From Amorphophallus konjac (lineage: Eukaryota > Streptophyta > Magnoliopsida > Alismatales > Araceae): a stretch of DNA of 64,000 nucleotides. Below are positions 19,454-31,847 of this stretch, in pieces. The notes under the pieces were generated by a model. That model worked only from the letters and a program-made list of their open reading frames with translations, made no database searches and had not been told where the DNA came from. The stretch lies in NCBI GenBank assembly GCA_022559845.1, contig CM040117.1, forward strand, positions 82,286,559 to 82,350,558, in the 5' to 3' direction. Each line of letters opens with the position of its first letter. Position 1 is the stretch's first letter. Position numbers and translations under genes: made by a program.

Positions 19454-22400
19454 TGTAATACCCCGATTTATTAAATAATAAAAATTATGTGAAAATTAAT
19501 AAGAAATTCCTTATGAAAAATATGATAAGCGAAAATTTGACCATTTTTGTAAAAATCTAAAAAAATTAGAATCTTGTAGAAAATAAAACATTTAACAATA
19601 GTGTCTTCTATGACCGGCCCAAATAAAATTTGTAAACAAGCCGAATTAACTGATTAAGGCCCAAATAACATTTAAACCTAATTGGACCTTAAAACACGAA
19701 ATTGGAGCCCATTACCCAATCATTTCGGCTGAGATCGGCTCCAAATGAAAGGCTAGGATGAAAGGATCATTTCCCCTCTTAGTTTTCCCCGAAACCCTAA
19801 CCTTAGAGAGCGAATTTTGGATTAGAAGGCGGCGGCTAACCCTATCCGCGCGGTTCGCGCACGTCCAACTTGATTGGACTCTATCTCCGCGAATAGAAGA
19901 CTCTAGACCTTGTGTGAGCTATATAAATGACCCTTAGTAACCCTATTTTCGTTTGGGTGCTGTGGCGGCCGACGAGAACTCAGGTGGAGGGAGCATTCCG
20001 GTGATCACCGGCAGGGTGTCCTTAGCTCGTCGTCATCCCCTCTTCTTCCTTGTTCCTTCGTTTAAGGTAGGTTATAACAAGCCAAACCTTAAGTACCTTA
20101 TATGGTTAGAACCAGCATCGAGTACTCTCTCTTTTGAATGTAAAAGCCCTAAAAGTTGTTTAGTATCTTGTTAGAATTTTAGCGTTTAGTGGAAGCATGT
20201 TACATCTAGGGTTATACATGTTCTATCTTGTTTTAAGTAGGGATTACAGGCACAAATCTTAAATTGTTTATGTTATCTTGTAGAGTTTTTTCGTAATCTT
20301 TCTTTTAAGTCTAAAAGCCCTAATTTACATGCTTTGTACTGTCCGTATTAAATCGTTGATGCTAACCCTAGCCATCCCCGCCGGCGACGGGCAAGGCGAA
20401 GGGGTGGCGGATCGATCGGGTTTGCGCGGCCTCACGATAGACCGCCCATCCAAGGCGGGCGGCTAGTTTCTGACCGTTCATGTATTGCATTTTGGGTTTG
20501 TTCTCGTAGTTTGCACGGCATAACCCTAACCACCCTATCATTAAGCGGCATGTTCTAGACCGTGCATGATCCCCAGCGGCACATTATAGACTGCTCAACC
20601 CTAGCAAGCCTTCGGGCTGAAGGAGGGATGAACGGCCTGTCATGCGACCGCTGAGGTGATTGAGCGGCTCTGACAGAATTGCCCAACCCTTCAGAATTGG
20701 TTTGGCATGATTTCTCTTAATAGATTGATGGATAATTTGATAAGCTAGCAACCACATGATAATTGGAACATATTGAAGTAAAGGAATCTCGAATTTTACT
20801 AATTTCTTTCACTTGATCTTGTTTCATCATGGCCTTAGTTATTTCATTATGTAAATTCAAACATGACATCTTAAATGCTATTAGGATTGTTTGACAGTCG
20901 TTCTACTCCGGTAGGATTGACTGACCGTCATATCGGTTTCCGCTATTTTATTAGCTCTATTTCCTTGTAATGTTGGGACTCTCCACCGGATATTCCTTCC
21001 GTCGGACTAGGACCTTCATTACGGGACCTCCGTAAGCCCCCGCGAGCCAGGGATTCCCACTAGGTTGCCGGGCAGGTTGTACCATCAAGACCTGAACCTG
21101 TGTACATAATCAGATCGCTTGGATTATCGTATTGTGAGTCACGGCTCGACTTGGACCCCCTGAGAATTGCGCGGCCCGAAAGGGACTGTTTATCTCATTG
21201 GGCGGTCTATAATGAACCGTGCATCCCTGGCCAAGTGCCACTTATATTGGTCGTTTAACCTTGATCTATCTTCGACCAAATCATGTTTGGATCGACCCAA
21301 TAAGCCGTAGGTTGACCAGTGGTGAGTGGGCTGGACCCTGGTTCAGTTCTGCCCCACTTACGGCAGCCCGGAGCCCATTTGGGTAGATTTTTAGTTGATT
21401 AAATTGAACGGACCAATTAGAACCGCCCATGTTATAGAGCGGATCTTATTGGACCGTCTGTCTTTTGAGCGGCTCTGTAAGGACAGTTTATCCTATTCGT
21501 GGGCTTCCAGCTCTACTAGTCTTGAGCGCCCCATTATCAACCGTCCAATCCTTTGAACGGCCCTACATGGACCGTGTATCCTTGACTTCGGTGTGGCTAA
21601 TCCTAAGCCCCTTTCTATTCTGAATGGTCCAGTGCAGACCGTGTAATGCTCGAGCGGCCCAGTTCTGACCGCTTATCATCCAGAAGTGATTTCCGTGATT
21701 ATTCGTGTTGAATCCAAGGACCTGATTGGTTCTTGATAACTTGAACTTTCTGGTCAATGTATCTCTTCAACTTACCCTTGGAATCCTCCGAGGTGAGCTA
21801 TACCTTGACATCATTGGCCATTAACTTGATTAATGTCTAGACATAACTTGGGATCTTGGATCCAAGAAATCAATGCCAACGCAACATAAGGGCCCGGTCT
21901 GGTCCTAGGAGGAGTGCCCGAAAAGTACTTGTGCCCCGGGGAGTTTGAATGACATGGTGAGGCATTGCATCGAGTTCATGACTAGCATGATGTCTATGAC
22001 AATAATCTAGTACTTGAATTTCTCTTGACTTGGTTAGTTCTTGCTTGTTGGCCAATTTCCAATTGTATCATGCTCTTGCTTTCCTTTCATTATTTTGTTA
22101 CATAGTCATTTCCTTTTGTTCTTTATTTACACGCTCAAACATGTAATTAATTGGTTAATTACTTAAACTTACCTGTTATTACCTACTGAGCGTTCGCTCA
22201 CCTAGTTGTTTCCCCCTTTTTCAGGTAGCTCAGGTGAGGACTCATAGACTGATGGGGACGGGCAAGAGTGACGATCATGGAGCGAACCAGTTAGAAGCCT
22301 GTGAAGCTAGTCCTAGTTGTGGAGTCTATTTGTGTCTTAGAATGTTTTGGAAGAGTTGTAAAATTTGATTTTCGTAAATGTAATAGTGTTAAGTGGATGT

Positions 22401-22593
22401 TGTCGAAGGATATGTTAAGTGAGATTATTATGGTTTGGAACATGGGTTAATTGTATGTTATTTAATGAATGGAGTTGTTTCTATTTTTGGTGATGTGTGA
22501 TCTTTTAGCTTTAGCATATCATGTCTATAAATCAACGTATTATTATTACTTGTTTCTACTGCTAGTCCCGATATTCCGCATCGAGGTGTGACA
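19454..22593 (+). repeat. 5' LTR of element D (3.14 kb)
   Basis: Begins TGTAATACCCCG and ends GTGTGACA. A TATA box (TATATAAA) lies at 19920-19927, followed by a leader with a small open frame that has no sign of being a gene. From about 20380 to 21680 it holds many degenerate GCGG and CCGC boxes (separate entry). The same sequence is present in the 3' LTR. Confidence 0.92.
20440..21690 (+). repeat. Degenerate AGCGG/CCGCT box array in the D LTR
   Basis: Short boxes of AGCGG or GGGCGG type and ACCGT or ACCGC type recur at about 20-60 base intervals. Pairs can form stem-loops, for example AGCGG 20575-20579 with CCGCT 20591-20595, and AGCGG 21653-21657 with CCGCT 21669-21673. The matching array in the 3' LTR spans about 28240-29470. 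Confidence 0.6.
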
Positions 22594-22599
22594 GTTAGG

Positions 22600-22612
22600 T
22601 GGTATCAGAGCC
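22600..22612 (+). promoter_or_regulatory. Primer binding site of element D
   Basis: TGGTATCAGAGCC, six bases after the end of the 5' LTR. It matches the usual plant site complementary to initiator methionine tRNA. The leader from here to the gag ATG at 22808 is noncoding. Confidence 0.93.
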
Positions 22613-22807
22613 TAGGTTTCCTAATATTCCTAAGTTATCTTAGTTCTAGGATTCTAAGTGTTTGTCGTAGAACCTTACCCTTGTTATGAGTCAAAGGGCC
22701 AAACCTAGTGAGAATTTAGGTAGAGACTTGGGTTGAGTTAAGAATCAACTCTAAACTCTTTCTCTTAAAGGACCTTAAGATAAATTATTTTCGTGCAGGA
22801 CGTTCCG

Positions 22808-23848
22808 ATGGCAGCTGAGCGTGCGCAGTGGTGGGACATGCAGCGAACTTTCCAAAGACTTACGCATGCTTTGCAACAAGTGGCCCAAGGTGGAGCGGCA
22901 AATCATGGCACTGGTGATCTACACAGGAGTTTTCCCAGGATGAATCCCCCACGTTTCGGAGGCTCAACTGATCCCGATGAAGCTGAGCATTGGCTTAAGG
23001 AGATGGAGAGAATTTTTGAAGTAATGCAATGCAGCGACCACGAGCATGTGCTTTTAACGACCTTCCAGCTGGAACGAGATGCTAGGACTTGGTGGGAGTC
23101 AGTAAAGGTGACTCTCGGTGATAGGTAAATTTCGTGGAAGGAATTCGAAGAATTCTTCAATAACAAGTACTTTTTCGACAGAGTCCAAGAGAAGAAAGCG
23201 GCAGAATTTGTAGCTTTGAAGCAGCGAAGTCTATCTGTAGCGGAGTACGAAGCCCAGTTTTCTAGACTTTCCCGCTATGCTACTCATTTGATTTTCACAG
23301 AGAAGATGAAGGCGAAACATTTTCTTAATCGGCTGAAGTTGCATTATATTAACCAGTTGGCACCGTTGGAGATTCAGACCTATGCAAAGATGGTAAGGAA
23401 GGCCCAAGTTCTAAAAGATACCCTGGAAATGACGGAGAGAATCCGTGGGAAGAATGTCAAGAAAGAACAACCTACTGGTTCTGGGAGTGCTAAGCCCGGT
23501 TATAGCAAGAAGAGGCCCAATGGCGGGTCTGGTTCGTGGAAGGGGAAATTGCCAAAGAATGAAGACAAGAAGCCTGGCCCTATTGTTCCATGTAAGGGCG
23601 TATGCAAGTATTGTGACCGTCCCGGTCACAAGATGGAAGAGTGTTGGCGCAAGTTGGGTGCCTGTTTGCGTTGTGAAAGTAGGGACCACCACATCCCGGA
23701 GTGTCCTCTTTTATCTGAGCAAGCTACCCCGACCAAACCTCAAGGCAGCATGAAACAGCAGGGCAAGCTCCAGGCCCTACATGAAGATGATGCAGGCACC
23801 ACCGAGGAGGGTGGACTCGTTGAAGGTACTCTTATTATTCATGATTAG
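22808..23848 (+). pseudogene. Element D gag
   Basis: Gag forms the particle that holds element RNA. The frame starts at ATG 22808 (MAAERAQ); the upstream GTG at 22793 is less likely. A capsid domain (residues about 50-200; PRFGGSTDPDEAEHWL, ARTWWESVK) is followed by two CCHC knuckles, CKYCDRPGHKMEEC at about residue 266 and CLRCESRDHHIPEC at about 286. A TAA at 23126-23128 cuts the frame in the capsid, and a TAG at 23846-23848 separates gag from protease in the same frame. Both lie inside homologous sequence and look like point mutations. Confidence 0.87.
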
Positions 23849-26800
23849 CTAGTATTCATTCTCTTTGATACTGGTGCCACTCATTCTTTTGTTTCTCGGA
23901 AGTTTTTTAAGTCATTAGCTGTGAAGCCGGTTTTGATGGATTCCCCATTAGACATATCAACTCCTATTGGTTCTAGATCAGCAATTAAGTATTTTTATCC
24001 CTCTAGCAAGGTTATGGTTAATGAACAGAATTTGCTGGCCGATCTGGTTTGCATGGATATGAAAGACTATGATGTAATTCTAGGAGCAGATTGGTTGGCT
24101 ATGCATGAGGACAATGTCCATTGTAGTTCCAGTTCTGTGTCTTTTTCGAGACACCCAGGACTTTCTTTTATAGGGGTTAGGCACTATAAGTATGTGCCAC
24201 TTATTTCGGCCATCCGAGCTGATAAGTTGATAAGGAAAGGGTGTCAGACATTTCTAGCTTTTGTTTATGTGACCCCTGAGAAGAAGATTGAGATTAAGGA
24301 CATTCCTGTTGTCCAAAAGTTTCCAGATGTTTTTCCTGAGGAATTGTCAGGACTTCCACCGGAGAGGGAAGTTGTATTTTCTATTGATTTAATTCCTGGC
24401 GTGACCCCTGTTTCTAAGGCTCCTTATCGTATGTCTCCTGCAGAGCTGAAGGAATTGAAGCATCAGTTAATGGAATTACTTGAGAAGGGGTTTATTCGTC
24501 CAAGTACATCCCCGTGGGGAGCTCTAGTGTTATTTGTTAGGAGGAAAGATGGTTCGATGAGGTTATGTAATGATTATCGGTAATTGAATCAACTGACTAT
24601 CAAGAATAAATATCCATTGCCGAGGATTGACGAGTTATTTGATCAGATAGCATGAGCTTAGTACTTCTCTAAGATTGATCTTCAATCAGGCTATCATCAG
24701 TTGCGGATTAAGGAAGAGGATATTTATAAGACAACTTTTCGAAGCAGGTATGGGCACTTTCAATTTGTCGTAATGCCTTTTGGACTAACGAACGCACCTG
24801 CAGCTTTCATGCAGTTGATGAACAATGTATTCCGGCCCTATCTTGATCAATGGGTCGTGGTGTTTATTGATGACATTCTGATTTATTCTAAGAATGTGGA
24901 AGAGCATGCCGAACATCTTGGGATGGCGTTGTAGATATTGAGGGATCATCAGTTATACGCCAAGATTAGCAAGTGTGAATTTTGGCTGCATGAGGTGTCC
25001 TTTCTAGGGCACATCATTACGAAAGAAGACATTTCGGGTAGACCCCTCGAAGGTAGAGGCAGTGAAGAATTGGGATAGGCCTACTAGTGTAACAAAAGTT
25101 AGAAGCTTCCTAGGCTTGGCAGGATCTTATCGAAGGTTTATTAAGGATTTTTCCAAGATTGCGGTACCCTTAACAAGATTAACCCGCAAGGAGAATAAGT
25201 TTGATTGGTCGGAGGATTGTGAGAGAAGCTTCCAGACTTTGAAGGAGTGTTTAACGACTGCCCCTATTTTAGCTTTACCATCTGGAGAAGGAGGCTTTGT
25301 GGTGTACACCGATGCTTCGGGAATTGGTTTAGGTTGTGTGCTGATGCAGCACGGGAAAGTGATAGCCTATTCTTCTAGGCAGTTGAGAAAAGCATGAGGA
25401 GAATTATCCTGTCTATGATTTGGAACTAGCAGCAGTAGTGTTTACCTTGAAGATATGGAGACACTACTTATATGGAGAGACATTCACAGTATTTTCAGAT
25501 CACAAAAGTTTGAAGTATTTATTTTCTCAGAAAGAGCTCAATATGATGCAGAGAAGATGGTTAGAATATTTAAAGGATTTTGACTTCTCCATAGAATATC
25601 ATCCCGGGAAGGGTAATGTGGTGGCGGATGCCTTAAGTCGCAAGCCAATGGCTAAGTTGTCAAGTCTCATGTTGCAAGAATGAAAACTATTGGAGCAATT
25701 AGCCAGTTTGGATATTAATGTTGACAAGGACCGAGTTATGATTACTCAGATTCAGCTTAAACCAGAATTTTTGGCAAAAATCAAGTCTTTGCAAGACAAT
25801 GACCCAGAGTTGGTAGAAATCAAGGAGTGCTTGGGTAGCAGACCTGACTTCATGCTCGTTGGTGATGGCAGATTATTGTTTCAGGGAAGGACTTGTATAC
25901 CTAATATGGATGAAGTTAAGAACAAGATCCTCGAGGAAGCGCACAGATCCAGATATACTATCCATCCTGGAGGTACTAAGATGTTTAAGGATTTAAAGAG
26001 ATCTTTCTGGTGGCCGAATATGAAGAAAGAAATTGCAGAATTCGTGAGAAGATGCTTGGTGTGTCAGCAAGTTAAGGCTGAGCATTTCAGACCTGCAGGG
26101 AAGTTGAAACCACTGGATATACCTCAATGGAAGTGGGGGAGTATTGGCATGGATTTCATTATGGGTCTACTTAGGACTCGTAGTGGACTTGATGTGATTT
26201 GGGTTGTTATCGACAGATTGACAAAGTCTGCTCATTTCTTATCTATTAAATCTAAGTGGACTGTTGATGTTTTAGCAGCTTTGTATATGAAGGAAGTTGT
26301 GTGACTCCATGGTATTCCGGTTAGTATTGTGTCCGACAGAGACCCCAGATTCACCTCACACTTTTGGAAGGGATTGCAAGAATCTTTGGGAACCCATCTG
26401 AATTTCAGTACTGCGTTTCATCCACAAACAGACGGACAGACTGAAAGAACCAACCAGATAGTGGAAGATATGCTTAGAGCATGCATGATTGATTTTGGAG
26501 GTGGTTGGAGTGATCACTTGGCTTTGATTGAATTCACCTACAATAACAGTTATCAATCTAGCATTCAGATGGCTCCATTTGAAGCTTTGCATGGAAGAAG
26601 CTGTCAATCCCCATTATGTTGGGATGAGGTAGGTGAGAAGTAATAGCTGGGACCAGATCTCATTTTTGAATCGTCCAAGAATATCTGTATTATTAGAGAT
26701 CAGTTGCTAGTAGCACAATCAAGACAGAAGAGTTATGCCGACAACAGAAGGAGAGTCTTGGAGTTTCAGGTTGGTGAACATGTGTTTTTGAAGGTTTCTC

Positions 26801-27186
26801 CCATGAGAGGGATTCGCAGGTTTGGTATTCAAGGTAAGTTGAGTCCAAGATATGTGGGTCCATTCGAAGTTCTGGAAAGAGTGGGGGAGGTGGCTTATCG
26901 TTTAGCACTACCACCTCAGTTATCTGGAGTACACAATGTCTTCTATGTGTCTATGTTGAGAAAATATGTGTATGATTCCACTCATGTCATTCAGCATACG
27001 GATCTGGAGTTAAGGGAAGACCTGACTTATGAAGAGAGACCTGTTAAGATTCTGGATCGTAAGCAGCAACAACTCAGAAACCGGTCCATACCTATGGTCA
27101 AAGTGCAATGGAGTCGGCGTGGAACCGAAGAAGCTACTTGGGAGTCTGAAGATGCAATGCGAAAGCAATATCCTGATTTGTTCTAG
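23849..27186 (+). pseudogene. Element D pol: protease, RT, RNase H, integrase, chromodomain-like tail
   Basis: Order is protease (DTGATHSF near 23866), RT ([13 protein letters not shown] near 24770, FIDDIL near 24866), RNase H (YTDASG near 25305), the integrase zinc region (25960-26070), the integrase core (MDFIMG, SDRDPRF, QTERTNQ), a GPF module (near 26860) and a tail containing VKVQWSRRGTEEATWE that resembles a chromodomain. It ends naturally at TAG 27184-27186. Damage: TAA 24581, TGA and TAG near 24653 and 24659, TAG 24932, a +1 shift near 25040, another near 25392, TGA 25681, TGA 26302, and TAA TAG at 26641-26646. The domain order and chromodomain-like end support the Tekay/Del clade. 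No active product is possible. Confidence 0.88.
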
Positions 27187-27246
27187 GTGAGTTTCCACTC
27201 CCCATCGTGTTAAGTGCAGTGAATTTGGAGGACCAAATTCTTTGAA

Positions 27247-27257
27247 GTGGGGGAGGG
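27247..27257 (+). promoter_or_regulatory. Polypurine tract of element D
   Basis: A purine run, GTGGGGGAGGG with one T, ends directly at the 3' LTR start (27258). It primes plus-strand synthesis. Confidence 0.88.
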
Positions 27258-30200
27258 TGTAATACCCCGATTTATTAAATAATAAAAATTATGTGAAAAT
27301 TAATAAGAAATTCCTTAAGAAATAGGATAAGCGAAAATTCGACCATTTTTGTAAAAATCTAGAAAAATTAGAATCTTGTAGAGGATAAAACGTTTAACAA
27401 TAGTGTCTTCTATGACTGGCCCGAATAAAATATGTAAACAAGCCGAATTAACGGATTAAGGCCCAAATCACACTTAAACCTAATTGGACCTTAAAATACG
27501 AAATTGGAGCCCATTACCCAATCATTTAGGCTGAGATCGGATCCAAATGAAAGACTAGGATGAGAGGATCATTTCCCCTCTTAATTTTCCCTGAAACCTT
27601 AACCCTAGAGAGCGAATTTTGGATTAGAAGGTGGCGGCTAACCCTATCCGTGCGGTTTGCGCACGTCCAACTTTATTGGACTCTTTCTCCGCGAATAGAA
27701 GACTCTAGACCTTGTGTGAGCTATATAAATGACCCTTAGGAACCCTATTTTCGTTTGGATGCTGTGTTGGCCGACAAGAACTCAGGTGGAGGGAGCATTC
27801 CGGTGATCACAGGCAGGGTGTCCTTAGCGCGTCGTCATCCCCTCTTCTTCCTTGTTCCTTCGTTTAAGGTAGGTTATAACGAGCCAAACCTTAAGTACCC
27901 TATATGGTTAGAACTAGCATCGTTGTTCTGTCCTCTTTCGATTGGTCTAGAAAGCCCCAATTTTAATCTAGTATCCTGTTAGTATTTCGAGGTTTAGTGG
28001 AAGCATGCTAGAACTAGGGTTAACATTGTTCCATCTTGATTTACGTAGGGATTTCAGGCACTAAACATGAAATTGATCATGCTATCTTGTAAAACTTTTC
28101 ATGCTCGTTCTTTTGACTATAAAAGCCCTAATTTTTATGCTTTATAATGTTCGTATTTAGACATTCTTGCTAACCCCGCCGGCAACGGATAAGACGAAGG
28201 GGTGGCGGGCTGGGTTGATTTGCGCGGCCTCACGATAGAGCGCCCATCCATGTCAGGCGGCTAGTTCCTGACCGTTCATGTATTGTACTTTTGATCGGTT
28301 TCGTAGTTTGCGCGGTAGAACCCTAACTGCCCTGTCATTAGGCGGCCTGTTCCAGACCGTGCATGTTCCCCAGCGGCACATTACAGACCGCTCAACCTTG
28401 ACAGGCCTTCTGACCTGGAAGGAGATGAACGGCCTGTCGTGCGACCGCCGAGGCCATGAGCGGCTCAGACAGAACCGCCCAATTGTACAGAACTACTTGT
28501 TTTCCTTTTTAGCATGATTTAACTTAGTAGAATTATGGCTAATGATAGATTAATAACCCATAAGAAAAAGGAACATATGTGAGAACAGATTTCATAATGT
28601 TTGACTATTCTTTCATCACAGCCTTAATTTATTTCAATATGTTAATTCAACCATGATTTCATGCTATTAGGATTGTTTGACAGTCATTCTACTCCGGTAG
28701 AATTGACTGACCGCCATACTAATTTCTGATGATTTGATAGCCTCATTTCCCTGTAATGATTGGGACTCTCCGCCAGATATTTCTTCCGTCAGACTAGGAC
28801 CTTCATTACGGGACCTCCGTAAGCCCCCTCGAGCATGGGATTCCCACTAGGACGTCGGGCAGGTTGTACCACCAAGGCCTGAACATGTGTACATGACCGA
28901 ATCGCTTGGAATATCATGTTGTGAGTCACGGCTCGACTTGGCCCCCCTGAGAATTGCACGACCCGAAAGGGACTGTTTATCTCATTGGGCGGCCTATAAT
29001 GAACCGTGCATCCCTGGCCAAGTGCCATTTATATTGGTCATTTAACCTTGATCTATCTTCGACCAAATCATGTTTGGATCGACCCAATAAGCCCTAGGTT
29101 GACTAGTGCTGAGTGGGCTGGACCTTGGTTCAGTTCTGCCCCACTTATGGTAGCCCGGAGCCCATTTAGGTAGATTTTTAGTTGATTAAATTGAACGGAC
29201 CGATTAGAACCGCCCATGTTATAGAGCGGATCTTATTGGACCGTCTATCTTTTGAGCGGCTCTGTAAGGACCCTTTATCATATTCGTGGGCTTCCAGCTC
29301 TACTAGTCTTGAGCGGCCCATTATCAACCGTCCAATGCTTTGAACGGCCCTACATGGACCGTGTATCCTTGACTTCGGTGTGGCTAATTCTAAGCCCCTT
29401 TCTATTCTGAATGGTCCAGTGCAGACCGTGTAATGCTCAAGCGGCCCAGTTCTGACCGCTTATCATCCAGAAGTGATTTCCATGATTATTCGTGTTGAAT
29501 CCAAGGACCTGATTAGTTCTTGCTAACTTGAACTTTCTGGTCAATGTATCTCTTCAACTTACCCTTGGAATCCTCCGAGGTGAGCTATACCTTGACATCA
29601 TTGGCCATTAACTTGATTAATGTCTAGACATAACTTGGGATCTTGGATCCAACAAATCAATGCCAACGCATCATAAGGGCTCGGTCTGGTCCTAGGAGGA
29701 GTGCCCGAAAAGTACTTGTGCCGCGGGGAGTTTGAATGACATGGTGAGGCATTGCACCAAGTGCATGACTAGCGTGATGTCTATGACAATAATCTAGTAC
29801 TTGAATTTCTCTTGACTTTGTTGGTTATTGCTTGTTGGCCAATTTCCAGTTGTATCATGCTCTTGCTTTCCTTTCATTATTTTGTTACATAGTCATTTCC
29901 TTTCATTCTTTATTTACACGCTCAAACATGCAATTAATTGTTTAATTATTTAAACTTGCTTGTTATTACCTACTGAGCGTTCGCTCACCTAGTTGTTTCC
30001 CCCCTTTTCAGGTAGCTCAGGTGAGGACTCACAGACTGATGGGGGCGGGCAAGAGTGACGATCATGGTGCGAACCAGTTAGAAGCCTGTGAAGCTAGTCC
30101 TAGTTGTGGAGTCTATTTGTGTCTTAGAATGTTTTGGAAGAGTTGTAAAATTTGATTTTCGTAAATGTAATAGTGTTAGGTGGATGTTGTCGAAGGATAT

Positions 30201-30380
30201 GTTAAGTGAGATTATTATGGTTTGGAACATGGGTTAATTGTATGTTATTTAATGAATGGAGTTATTTTTATTTTTGGTGATGTGTGATCTTTTAGCTTTA
30301 GCATATCATGTCTATAAATCAACGTATTATTATTACTTGTTTCTACTGCCAGTCCCGATATTCCGCGTCGGGGCGTGACG
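27258..30380 (+). repeat. 3' LTR of element D
   Basis: Aligns over its full length with 19454-22593. It ends GTGACG at 30380, where the 5' copy has GTGACA. A TATA box lies at 27722-27729, and the GCGG box array at about 28240-29470. No gene inside. Confidence 0.92.
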
Positions 30381-30742
30381 AACCTCCAATTCTACTTTAG
30401 CATATTTACATATTGCATCATCTGTTTTCTTTGTTTAGATCTAGTTCTATTAACCTTTTTACGGGAGATATCTGGTATATCAAAAGGTGATTTTTGATCG
30501 ACAAGGTTAGTCTTGTCGGGAGGGAAATACCTTGTGTGAGAGAATCTTCAGATTCCCGGACTCCGCCTGGTACCGAAGAACTGCTGTAGGGGTTGATTTA
30601 GCTAGATTCATTTTGTAATCCATCAGATCTATAATTGTTTGTTACTTGCTCTTAATACGTGTTTTAAATCGGGTAAAGGTTTTTAAAATCTATAATCACC
30701 TAATTCTCCCCCCCTCTTGGGTGTCATTGATCGCGGGACTTC
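30381..30742 (+). repeat. Sirevirus A 3' LTR, second segment
   Basis: Resumes the LTR broken at 19453. The segments ATCTGGTATATCAAAAGGTG, CCCCCTCTTGG and TCATTGATCGCGGGACTTCA match the Sirevirus B LTR (43985-44256), and it ends at the same base. The first 60 bases are diverged. Confidence 0.87.
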
Positions 30743-30839
30743 AGTTTCCTACTATGCAGATTTCCATTCGTGATACTAGTAGCCCAAGCTTGCCAAGCAT
30801 CGTGCGGCTCTAGACTAAGTGCGAGATCACGCCTCTTCA
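30743..30839 (+). repeat. End of the T 5' LTR
   Basis: 97 bases between the end of Sirevirus A and the primer site. It ends in TTCA. The rest of this LTR should lie left of the window, beyond Sirevirus A. It does not match the end of the M2 LTR, so T and M2 are different families. Confidence 0.6.
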
Positions 30840-30841
30840 TC

Positions 30842-30857
30842 TGGTGCCGTCTGTGGG
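30842..30857 (+). promoter_or_regulatory. Primer binding site of element T
   Basis: TGGTGCCGTCTGTGGG, two bases past the LTR end. It starts with TGG and resembles the site common in Tat elements. The gag frame begins about 20 bases later. Confidence 0.7.
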
Positions 30858-30876
30858 AAACGAATGAAGAGCCAAC

Positions 30877-31847
30877 ATGGTGCGAAGAAGCTATAGTAGG
30901 AGAAATATCGGCGGAAAAGGGAAGGCACCGACGGTCAAAGAAAGGGAGCCTGAGCCCTCGCATTCTCTGATAGGCACACCCTTGAACGACCAAGCTAACA
31001 ACCCACCTCCGCCGGCCGAAGGGGGACAACTTGCTCCTGGGAACCCGGATGCCCTCCAAACTGTCAACACTAAAATGAACGTCCTCGTCGACTTGATGAG
31101 GATGCAGATAGCTGGAGAGGATAGGTCACGGCTTCGTCGGACAAACCACCCCCGCGCGGAGGCCTCCAGAATGGCAGCCGGAGGCCGATTCATCTTTCAA
31201 GGAGGACACCTCCTCCGGAGAGAGCGGGGTGGACCCTCGCAGCCCCCACCTCCAGAGCAAGAGGCCTCCTCTAGTCCAGGAAAGAGGAAGTCTGACCTCA
31301 ATCAACATCACACGAAGGAGGATGTTCCAAACCCGGAATGCCAGAAGAACACTTGGAACCCCCTGGCCCCATCCCGGAGATAGGGAGAACTATCCCTCTG
31401 ACTGCGAGACTTTGAGCGGCGTTTTGCCGAGCAAGAGCGCACCCTTCGCTCCCTCCAAAAAATCTCTGCAGCGGAAGACGAGGAGAAATCCCTGTTCTTC
31501 GACCAAATCATGAAGGCTGAGGTCTCCCCGAGAGTATCTCTCCTGGTCTTCAAACCTTACGACGGCCAGGGCGACCCAGCCGACCATTACGACAGCTTCG
31601 ACGCCCTCATGACCTTGCACAGGACGTCTGGCGCGGTGAAATGCCGATCGTTCATGACTACTCTAGTCCAAGGTGCACAGGCATGGTTCCGAGCGCTCGC
31701 CCCCGGGAGCGTCACCAGCTTCCAACAATTCGGGTGACTATTCAAGGAGAGCTTCGCCGGTAGCGGCCCTCCAAGGTCGATAGCGGGATTACTGGCCCTC
31801 AAGCAGGCATAGGGGGAAAAGCTACAAGCTTACATTAACCGCTTCAA
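30877..31847 (+). pseudogene. Element T gag, N-terminal part
   Basis: Frame from ATG 30877 (MVRRSYSRR), rich in Arg and Pro, closed by TAG at 31381-31383. Collinear gag sequence goes on, with the capsid domain at about 31500-31847 (FKPYDGQGDPADHYDSF, GAQAWFRAL). More stops lie at 31735-31737 (TGA) and 31810-31812 (TAG). The frame stops in the codons for YINRF at the C1 insertion and resumes at 41670 without loss. Confidence 0.82.

Larger units (their letters stand above)
19454..30380 (+). mobile_element. Element D, complete Tekay/Del-like Ty3/Gypsy retrotransposon
   Basis: A complete element of 10.9 kb: 5' LTR 19454-22593, primer binding site 22600, gag, pol with a chromodomain-like tail, polypurine tract 27247-27257, 3' LTR 27258-30380. 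It interrupts the Sirevirus A 3' LTR, whose sequence stops at 19453 and resumes after 30380. The five bases before it are TTCTA; no exact duplicate directly follows the 3' LTR (the next TTCTA starts at 30390), so the target duplication is unclear. Gag and pol have many stops and frameshifts. The LTRs differ by scattered substitutions and small indels, so this is an old copy. Confidence 0.9.
13986..30742 (+). mobile_element. Sirevirus A (Ty1/Copia), 3' half, split by element D
   Basis: The sequence enters in the middle of reverse transcriptase at the M1 edge and continues through RT, RNase H, spacer, ORF3, polypurine tracts and the 3' LTR. It is collinear with Sirevirus B from 47756 on. The 3' LTR is split after 19453 by element D and resumes at 30381, ending in GGGACTTCA at 30742 like the LTR of Sirevirus B. 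The 5' half should lie left of the window, beyond M1. What follows 30742 is the last part of the 5' LTR of element T, so Sirevirus A lies within that LTR. Confidence 0.87.

Noticed and set aside
19130..19474. Frames containing Cys-Val or His-Thr runs
   Set aside because: Translation of a GT microsatellite; the same applies at 43629-43961.
22600..22612. tRNA gene suggested by methionine tRNA similarity
   Set aside because: Only the short primer binding site is present, here and at 34219 and 44259; no tRNA fold surrounds it.
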